This document shows positions 1 through 4,520 of a stretch of 6,265 nt of DNA, in pieces. The position numbers and the translations under genes were made by a program. The stretch lies in NCBI GenBank assembly GCA_905212215.1, contig CAJMDR010000130.1, positions 1 through 6,265 of the forward strand, given 5' to 3'. A model generated the notes under the pieces. It saw nothing but the letters and a program-made list of their open reading frames with translations, was not told the origin of the DNA and made no database searches. Every line of letters starts with the position of its first letter. The first letter of the stretch is position 1. The DNA is from an uncultured Porphyromonadaceae bacterium (GTDB taxonomy: Bacteria; Bacteroidota; Bacteroidia; Bacteroidales; Muribaculaceae).

Positions 1-141
1 AGAGTGCATCTTTGATGCACTTGGCGTTTAGGGTGACGCATAGTCAAAGTCGGGAAAAGGGAGAGGTCGTTAACCCTCAATGACTTACATTCCATTAGGT
101 GTGTCATAAAAACACATCTGCCTGACAGTAGGATTAGTAAA
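1..141. other. Left-edge stretch without a convincing gene
   Basis: A perfect 8-bp hairpin with a three-base loop (AGTGCATC at 3-10, GATGCACT at 14-21) sits at the very edge. One plus-strand frame is open from the edge to a TGA at 81-83; the other two plus frames stop by 31. That open frame would be the last 26 residues of a protein starting outside the window, with visible peptide pieces such as MHLAFRVTHSQSREK. I cannot tell whether it is a real C-terminus or chance. No Bacteroidetes-type promoter was seen here on either strand. Confidence 0.2.
97..119 (+). terminator. Small hairpin, possible end of an upstream rightward transcript
   Basis: Arms AGGTGTGT (97-104) and ACACATCT (112-119) pair over 8 bp around a 7-nt loop. 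One pair is a G-U wobble in the plus-strand RNA but would be a C-A mismatch in the minus-strand RNA, so the fold fits rightward transcription. No T-run follows it. It could terminate a gene entering from the left edge, or be chance. Confidence 0.25.
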
Positions 142-192
142 GAAAGGGCAAAGCTGTGCCGAAAAAATAATTTCTGGCACAGCTTCTCTTTC
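142..192 (-). terminator. Rho-independent-type terminator of the 846-aa secreted protein gene
   Basis: A perfect 10-bp stem (AAGCTGTGCC at 151-160, GGCACAGCTT at 176-185) encloses a 15-nt AT-rich loop. An outer GAAAG/CTTTC pairing (142-146 with 188-192) lengthens it across a small internal loop. It starts about 18 bases past the stop codon of the leftward gene. In the leftward reading the stem is followed by a pyrimidine-rich, T-rich stretch, as expected for a terminator. Confidence 0.75.
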
Positions 193-209
193 GTATGGGT
201 TATGATTGT

Positions 210-2750
210 TTAACGGACGGTGAGTTTGTAGGCTTTGCCTGCCACGTTCACTATGTAAATGCCGGCGGGAAGGTTGAGGAGTGTGGTTCCGGGAGCGGCA
301 TTTACGGAAAGGACATGCGTACCTTGCAGTGAATAAACATTCACCGAGGCATTCGCCGAGGTGGTAATGCTTATGGCGCCTTTCAGTCCTTCAACTGTTG
401 TTGCGTTGTCGAGGTAGTTCTCCACTCCGGCGGTAATGGACACTGTCATGGACTTTGACTCTCCACGGTCGTAGAGTGCCGTTACCTGGTAGTCATGTGT
501 GCCGGGCATCAGTGTTCCTTTGTATTCTTTCTGCTCTACGGGGGTGGAATTGAGCTTCTCGCCGTCGCAGTAGATGTTATAACCCAACAGGTTAGCCTGT
601 CCTGTTCCTGCGGGGGTGAAGGATGCGTCGTCTACGAGCATAAGGGGCGAGTTTCCATCGCCTGCATATTTGAATGTATGTATGGCACGTATGGCGAAGT
701 ACTTGGTACCTTGCGGCAGATTGTAGTCAAAGCGCTTCCACTGCACGTTGAACATTGTGGAGTCGATACGTACGAAATCGTCCAGGTTCTTTGACTTTGT
801 GGAGTACCATACTTCAAACGGCAGTTTGTATTTGAAATATGCGGAAGCCCAGAAGGATACGGTCTGTGCGGCGCCATTGAGTTCGGGGGAGATCAACCAG
901 TCGTCGGCGGGGAGGTCGTCGTTTGTGGTAAGACTTGCTGCCATCTTGATTCCGTCGACATGAGCCTCGAAGGAGAGTTCATTAATCCATGGAGTGCGGT
1001 CGAGGACGAGGAAGCCTGCGGGCTTTGTGTCGAAGAGCTGGATGTTGTTGTTCGTGAAATTGATGTTGGGACGTTTGTCGCGGTCTACGGAGGTCCATTT
1101 TCCGAAGTTCGGAGTGTTTGCCTGATAGCTCTCGAAGTCTTCTGTTACACGGTCTGCGGGCACTTTCGACATGTCGGGAGCTTCCCAGATAAGATCAAGT
1201 CTGGAAGAGGAAAGGGAAAGCAGCCTTTGTACTTCGGGCATCGGAGCGTCGTGAAGAATGGGTACTGACACCTCAGAAGTTGAATTGTTTGTCAGATCCA
1301 CATCCCCTTCAAGGATTAGCTTCATTGTATATTTAAATACTGAGTCAGTGGTATTTACCGGTATAGTCTCCTTTATGGTAAGCGTCTGAGTCGACAGAGG
1401 TTCGAGAGTGACCGGATGGGTTGCTGCCTTGACACCGTTGCGGTATACTTCTATTGTCGCATCAGTTATTTTTTTCACCGACAGGTTGGAAGCGGCGACC
1501 TGGAATTCATAAGGTCTGCCTGGCAACATGAAGTCAGGATACTGTGGATTGAGAATAGATGCATCGGGAGTCGAGGCGTCAAAGATGCGGACATTGTCGT
1601 AGAAAAGGAACGCCATATGGCTTGAAGTGCTTCTGGCAATCATCTGTATTCTCTTGCCTTTGAACTTCTGGAGGGAACATGAGAGTGTGAACCACTTGTT
1701 GTAGCCCATAGAGTCAAGGTTGAAAGTGGCGAGGGTTGTTTCTACGGAGTCGCAGCTGGCAATCAGTTCTATCTTGCCGGCACCTGGATATTTCGAGATC
1801 TGGCAGGCATTGATGGCATAGACGGGGTTTCCGGAGTTTTCTATGTCTATGTAGTTGGTAACGAGTCGGCCTATGCCCGGCGGTACGGTGGCACGTATAC
1901 GGTAAGCGCCATTGTCACCGTCGGAAGCAGGCATCCCTGGAGCGGATACATCGCGTATCACACCGAAGGTGAATCCTCCTTCTTCCGTGAGGAACAGCAT
2001 TGGAATCTTGAATCTCCCATTGACCCATGACTCACGGAATGGCATCTTCGAGGCATTGCCCATGAACTGGCCTTCTCCGCCGCGCGAAAGACCTGTTCCT
2101 TGTTCGTTGATAGCGGCGATGCTGGGATAGTAGAGTTGTGTAGCGGTGTCGTTGTAGACGAAGTCGTAGCTCAGTCCGGAAAAACTTTTCTCAAGAACCT
2201 TGTATTTGTTGTTTGCATCGCGCACACGCACCTGGTACTTGAGTTTCGAGGGGTCGATGGGTTTACCCTGGGCGTCTGCAGTAGGAGGATCCCACCACAT
2301 GTGCATTGTCTTTCTGTCGGCGCTGAGGCGAGAGTAAGCTGCGGGAGGAACGGCGGGTTTGTCGAAGCCGACGAAGACTTCTCCCCTTACCTGACTGCTT
2401 TCGCCATACTTGTTCTCGGCGCTGAAGCCATAGGTGTACTTCTTGTGGTTCTGGGTCACGGTGTCGATGATTGTGACGGAAGCAGCGTTACCGGGATTAA
2501 CTGAATGCACGAGTTTACCGGCACGGTAGACTTTGATGGCTGTAACGGTGGCTACTGGCCTTCCGGCGGCATCGAGAGTCGGCACGTTCAGGACACAGGT
2601 CACATACGGGTCGCCGTTCTGCGCCACATAGATTTTCCCGGTGGGAGGTGCCGGGACGCTGTCTGAGACAGCCGCAAACGATGGCAAAGCGGCTGTCAGA
2701 GCTACAGCTATTGCCAGCATGATGCGGAGGAATGTAGAATTCTTGTTCAT
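210..2750 (-). CDS. Secreted multidomain adhesin-like protein with T9SS C-terminal sorting domain
   Basis: This is an 846-residue cell-surface or secreted protein. Residues 1-26 are a Sec signal peptide: Lys3 and Arg9, a hydrophobic core at about 10-22, and cleavage probably after SFA. Two fibronectin type III-like domains follow (about 32-128 and 131-230). Next come a first jelly-roll, choice-of-anchor J-like domain (about 236-392, with SDGDNG at 276-281 and YDNVRI near its end) and a CARDB-like beta domain (about 404-498). An FN3 half at 500-526 (IWEAP) leads into a second choice-of-anchor J / cleaved-adhesin domain (about 535-713, hallmark DDWLISP at 616-622), after which FN3 strands resume (GYNIYCDG from 723). 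Residues 785-846 form a T9SS type A sorting domain (VYSLQG, LPAGIYIVNV, basic end). Such modules occur in gingipain/HagA adhesin regions. No catalytic domain is visible and the ligand is unknown. It is transcribed alone, from its own promoter to its own terminator, divergently from the Crp-like gene. The start is supported by the signal peptide beginning exactly there. Confidence 0.93.
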   Translation of the reverse strand: MNKNSTFLRIMLAIAVALTAALPSFAAVSDSVPAPPTGKIYVAQNGDPYVTCVLNVPTLDAAGRPVATVTAIKVYRAGKLVHSVNPGNAASVTIIDTVTQNHKKYTYGFSAENKYGESSQVRGEVFVGFDKPAVPPAAYSRLSADRKTMHMWWDPPTADAQGKPIDPSKLKYQVRVRDANNKYKVLEKSFSGLSYDFVYNDTATQLYYPSIAAINEQGTGLSRGGEGQFMGNASKMPFRESWVNGRFKIPMLFLTEEGGFTFGVIRDVSAPGMPASDGDNGAYRIRATVPPGIGRLVTNYIDIENSGNPVYAINACQISKYPGAGKIELIASCDSVETTLATFNLDSMGYNKWFTLSCSLQKFKGKRIQMIARSTSSHMAFLFYDNVRIFDASTPDASILNPQYPDFMLPGRPYEFQVAASNLSVKKITDATIEVYRNGVKAATHPVTLEPLSTQTLTIKETIPVNTTDSVFKYTMKLILEGDVDLTNNSTSEVSVPILHDAPMPEVQRLLSLSSSRLDLIWEAPDMSKVPADRVTEDFESYQANTPNFGKWTSVDRDKRPNINFTNNNIQLFDTKPAGFLVLDRTPWINELSFEAHVDGIKMAASLTTNDDLPADDWLISPELNGAAQTVSFWASAYFKYKLPFEVWYSTKSKNLDDFVRIDSTMFNVQWKRFDYNLPQGTKYFAIRAIHTFKYAGDGNSPLMLVDDASFTPAGTGQANLLGYNIYCDGEKLNSTPVEQKEYKGTLMPGTHDYQVTALYDRGESKSMTVSITAGVENYLDNATTVEGLKGAISITTSANASVNVYSLQGTHVLSVNAAPGTTLLNLPAGIYIVNVAGKAYKLTVR

Positions 2751-2796
2751 ATAACTTATCTGTTGGTTAAAAATTCCTCGGGAGCGAGTCTGGTTG

Positions 2797-2828
2797 CAAA
2801 ATTAGGACTGTATGCAAGGGCGACCAAA
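2797..2828 (-). promoter_or_regulatory. Bacteroidetes-type promoter of the 846-aa secreted protein gene
   Basis: Read leftward, TTTG (2828-2825), a 20-base spacer and TAATTTTG (2804-2797) match the sigma-ABfr consensus TTTG-N19-21-TAnnTTTG at every specified position. Transcription would begin near 2790-2793, giving a leader of about 40 bases before the ATG at 2750. The leader has no Shine-Dalgarno sequence and an AT-rich end, as usual in this phylum. Confidence 0.8.
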
Positions 2829-2848
2829 GGTATTTATTAAAGTATTTC

Positions 2849-2865
2849 AAATAAAACTTTTATTT
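2849..2865. promoter_or_regulatory. 17-bp perfect AT palindrome in the divergent intergenic region, candidate operator
   Basis: AAATAAAA (2849-2856), a central C (2857) and TTTTATTT (2858-2865) form a perfect dyad. It overlaps the likely -33 position of the rightward Crp-like gene and ends 20 bp upstream of the -33 box of the leftward secreted-protein gene. A dimeric regulator bound here could affect both genes, and autoregulation by the adjacent Crp-like protein is one option. It does not resemble the FNR consensus TTGAT-N4-ATCAA. AT-rich sequence produces such dyads by chance fairly often. Confidence 0.35.
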
Positions 2866-2889
2866 TCGCGGTTATTATTGTTAATTTTG
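2858..2889 (+). promoter_or_regulatory. Candidate promoter of the Crp-like gene, implying a near-leaderless mRNA
   Basis: TAATTTTG at 2882-2889 matches the Bacteroidetes -7 box TAnnTTTG exactly. Twenty bases upstream, TTTT at 2858-2861 is a three-of-four match to TTTG. Transcription would begin about 4-6 bases after the box, at or within one or two bases of the ATG at 2895. A weaker alternative -7 box, TATTTTCG, lies at 2861-2868, but no -33 box is placed for it. Confidence 0.45.
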
Positions 2890-2894
2890 ACATC

Positions 2895-3536
2895 ATGAAA
2901 CAGCAGGGCAAATCGTTTGAGGATTCATGGACTATCGGAGAGATTCTGCAAAGCCAACATGAAATAGTATCGTTGGAGGCAATAAAGGCTCTTGAACATG
3001 CGGTGACACCATGCGAATGGCATCGCGGCGACGCCGTTGTGGAACAAAACGAGATATGCGACAAATGGATATTCATCGCCTCCGGCCTTCACCGCATCAT
3101 GTTCCAGCGTGGTAAAAAGACCGACACTTTATTTTTTGGAGGCGGAGGGGATGTGTTTACTTCCTTTCATACGCTTTGCGACAACAAGGCATCCATATTC
3201 CGCGTGGAGGCTATGACGGACTGTCATGGCTGGGAAATATCACATTATAAATACCGTATGCTTCAGGAACAGTTTCCCGACTTGATAAAGTTTGAGCTTG
3301 GCATGTTGCGGCATCAGTTCTATATGCTTGAGGACTATTACTCACGTCGTGGCTTGCTGTCAGCGCAGGAACGCTATGAACGATACTGGGATCAGCGCGA
3401 GGGGAAGCTGAAACGGTTCCGTGCCGATGAGTTCCGGAAGTATCTGCCAATGAAGGTAGTGGCTCAGTATCTGTCTATGACGCCTGAGATGCTGTCGATC
3501 CTGCGTAGGAGGGATGTGAGTAATGATAAGAAGTGA
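2895..3536 (+). CDS. Crp/Fnr-family transcriptional regulator
   Basis: This 213-residue cytoplasmic DNA-binding protein is of normal length for the family. Residues about 27-115 form a cyclic-nucleotide-binding-like beta roll: HRGDAVVEQNEICDKWIFIASG at 43-64 matches the usual pattern of a glycine turn followed by a strand ending in SG, and RVEAMTDC at 103-110 matches the usual IEALED segment. The cAMP-contacting phosphate cassette of true CRP is not visible, so the ligand is probably not cAMP; it is unknown. Residues about 120-150 would be the dimerisation helix, and the C-terminal helix-turn-helix is at about 183-206 (LPMKVVAQYLSMTPEMLSILRRR, split here as LPMKVVAQYL and SMTPEMLSILRRR). Compared with the common form ending in TPETLSRIR, the SR of the recognition helix is SI here, and a few extra residues (RADEFRKY, 176-183) precede the HTH. 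The ATG is the only good start: the frame closes upstream at 2838-2840 with no ATG between, and the next Met is inside the beta roll. It is divergent from the secreted-protein gene, and its target genes are not shown by the sequence. Confidence 0.9.
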   Translation: MKQQGKSFEDSWTIGEILQSQHEIVSLEAIKALEHAVTPCEWHRGDAVVEQNEICDKWIFIASGLHRIMFQRGKKTDTLFFGGGGDVFTSFHTLCDNKASIFRVEAMTDCHGWEISHYKYRMLQEQFPDLIKFELGMLRHQFYMLEDYYSRRGLLSAQERYERYWDQREGKLKRFRADEFRKYLPMKVVAQYLSMTPEMLSILRRRDVSNDKK

Positions 3537-3554
3537 GTGAGGGGGGAGTTGGAA

Positions 3555-3589
3555 AAGAGGATGTGCCGGTATGGGTGGCACATCCTCTT
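3555..3589. terminator. Bidirectional terminator between convergent Crp-like and ECF sigma genes
   Basis: A perfect 13-bp stem (AAGAGGATGTGCC at 3555-3567, GGCACATCCTCTT at 3577-3589) has a 9-nt loop. It begins 19 bases after the Crp-like stop codon. Read leftward, it lies about 115 bases past the sigma-factor stop and ends in four T residues; read rightward, there is no T-run. It probably serves both genes and works better in the leftward direction. Confidence 0.7.
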
Positions 3590-3704
3590 ATGGCGGAATT
3601 AAAAAATAGATGGGAGAGAAAACAAAGATGAACCGTCTGATGCTGCGTCTGCGTCGGTTGATGTTCGGTCGGGGCGGGAACCAAAGAGCGCTCCGGAGGA
3701 ATTA
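3590..3704 (-). other. 3' untranslated stretch of the sigma-factor transcript
   Basis: No convincing gene lies here. It holds a tandem TGCGTC pair (3644-3655) and a short CTCCGGAG palindrome (about 3690-3697). Small frames through it have biased, low-information composition. The sigma-factor frame closes with two adjacent stops, TGA at 3707-3705 and TAA at 3704-3702 in the leftward reading. Confidence 0.4.
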
Positions 3705-4214
3705 TCAGTTGTCGGCAAGTTTGGTACGCAAAACTCTGCGCGCGTTCAGTATTCTACTTTTTACAATACCGGTAGGGAGATTCAGTTTCTGTGCTATTTC
3801 GGAGTAGCTATACCCTTCCATGAACATGGAGAAAGGTATACGCTGCGCATCGGGCAAGGAAGCGATAATCTGTGAAATCTGATTAGCACTGTACACGCTG
3901 TCGGGTGTCGGTGCAGTGCTCGAGAGGGGGACTCTTGCCAGCTGATCGGAATCAACTGTCTGGTCGAAAATGTTCATGGCGCGACTGGAACTTCTACAAT
4001 TGTTGAGGAAGGTGTTGCGCATGATGGTCATAATCCAGCCTGAGAAGTTTGATTTCTCTGCGAATGAATCCTCAGCATGCAGGGCCTTCAGCGTGGTATC
4101 CTGCACAAGATCGGATGCATCGCTTGGGTTGGCTGTGAGTTTAAGCGCAAAGGAGCGCAGGCTCTGCTGAGCCTGCAGCAATTGGTTGGTAAACTCGCGT
4201 TGGTTTGCTTTCAT
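3705..4214 (-). CDS. ECF-subfamily RNA polymerase sigma-70 factor
   Basis: This 169-residue protein has only sigma regions 2 and 4, the minimal ECF (group 4) layout. Region 2 spans about 7-76: DASDLVQDTTLKAL at 32-45 is the core-binding region 2.2, and FSGWIMTIMRNTFLNNCR at 57-74 covers regions 2.3-2.4 for -10 recognition. A linker of about 30 residues leads to region 4 at about 107-165, with the -35-binding helix-turn-helix at about 135-163 (YSYSEIAQKLNLPTGIVKSR, then ILNARRVLR). It redirects RNA polymerase to a dedicated set of promoters. No anti-sigma gene, FecR-like gene or TonB receptor gene adjoins it, so control may be transcriptional or by a distant partner. The ATG at 4214 puts the protein at the usual family length; the frame runs back to a stop at 4277-4275 without another ATG. 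It lies between two T9SS cargo genes, each with its own terminator. A SigP-like role in T9SS control is possible, but proximity is the only evidence. Confidence 0.92.
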   Translation of the reverse strand: MKANQREFTNQLLQAQQSLRSFALKLTANPSDASDLVQDTTLKALHAEDSFAEKSNFSGWIMTIMRNTFLNNCRSSSRAMNIFDQTVDSDQLARVPLSSTAPTPDSVYSANQISQIIASLPDAQRIPFSMFMEGYSYSEIAQKLNLPTGIVKSRILNARRVLRTKLADN

Positions 4215-4219
4215 TCTAC

Positions 4220-4248
4220 AGTTAGTCGCTAAGAAAATGAAACTAACT
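4220..4248 (-). promoter_or_regulatory. Leader hairpin just upstream of the sigma-factor start
   Basis: AGTTAGT (4220-4226) and ACTAACT (4242-4248) are perfect 7-bp inverted arms around a 15-nt loop. In the leftward mRNA the hairpin ends 5 bases before the sigma-factor ATG, inside the ribosome-binding footprint. It could modulate translation of the sigma factor. The short stem and long loop make it weak, so chance is possible. Confidence 0.3.
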
Positions 4249-4308
4249 TGTGGTTGAGTTTCACTCTGGTAGCTTCAAAGGTTAATAACATTTTTTGGTT
4301 CCATTCTG

Positions 4309-4340
4309 CAAAGGTAACGTTTTTTTTTAATGTGGAAAAA
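4309..4340 (-). promoter_or_regulatory. Candidate promoter of the ECF sigma gene
   Basis: Read leftward, TTTT (4340-4337), a 20-base spacer and TACCTTTG (4316-4309) match the Bacteroidetes consensus fully at the -7 box and at three of four positions at -33. The predicted start near 4304 gives a leader of about 90 bases. The spacer contains nine consecutive A residues (T at 4320-4328 on the plus strand). A degenerate second box, TAACCTTTG with one extra base, is at 4284-4276. Confidence 0.55.
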
Positions 4341-4346
4341 TTTTCC
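4334..4346. promoter_or_regulatory. 13-bp palindrome over the sigma-gene -33 box, candidate operator
   Basis: GGAAAA (4334-4339), a central A and TTTTCC (4341-4346) form a perfect dyad that covers the predicted -33 element at 4337-4340. A dimeric repressor bound here would block polymerase. No matching regulator can be named from the sequence. Confidence 0.3.
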
Positions 4347-4373
4347 TCAGGAAATTCATTTTTCATATGAGAC

Positions 4374-4395
4374 CCTGAATGTTACCTGAATGTTA
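4374..4395. repeat. Two tandem copies of an 11-bp repeat upstream of the sigma-gene promoter
   Basis: CCTGAATGTTA occurs perfectly at 4374-4384 and again, abutting, at 4385-4395 (TAACATTCAGG in the direction of the sigma gene). The repeat centre lies about 80 bp upstream of the predicted transcription start. An 11-bp period is one helical turn and is the spacing of PhoB/OmpR-type tandem binding sites, so this may be an activator site. No regulator is identified. Confidence 0.55.
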
Positions 4396-4441
4396 TATGG
4401 GTACCCGAACACTCTCACATCATCCCTGCGACCCCTGACAG

Positions 4442-4479
4442 AGAGAGGCCGTGCCGTATGATTCCGGCACAGCCTCTCT
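4442..4479 (-). terminator. Terminator of the right-hand T9SS cargo gene
   Basis: A 15-bp stem (4442-4456 with 4465-4479) surrounds an 8-nt loop and lies about 41 bases past the stop codon at 4521. The only imperfect pair (C4450 and A4471) becomes a G-U wobble in leftward RNA but is a C-A mismatch in rightward RNA. This supports leftward function. There is no long T-run on the exit side, only alternating TCTCTCT. Confidence 0.7.
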
Positions 4480-4520
4480 TGCTCTGTTGTATACCTTTAC
4501 GGTATAATTGACCAGTCAGC

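Noticed and set aside
2100..2504. Plus-strand open frame of 134 codons
   Set aside because: It lies wholly opposite the secreted-protein gene, which has clear signal peptide and domains in its own frame. The translated product has no recognisable family or motif.
3012..3230. Four cysteines (residues 40, 55, 95, 110) in the Crp-like protein as an FNR-type iron-sulfur site
   Set aside because: They are not in the clustered N-terminal FNR spacing, so an iron-sulfur cluster is not supported.
3610..3807. Plus-strand open frame starting MGEKTKMNRL in the intergenic region
   Set aside because: It runs about 100 bases into the 3' end of the ECF sigma gene on the opposite strand. Its Arg/Leu-rich composition looks non-coding, and no promoter was found for it.
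4399..4406. GGGTACCC palindrome
   Set aside because: An 8-bp dyad with no extension and no clear relation to a promoter is expected by chance.
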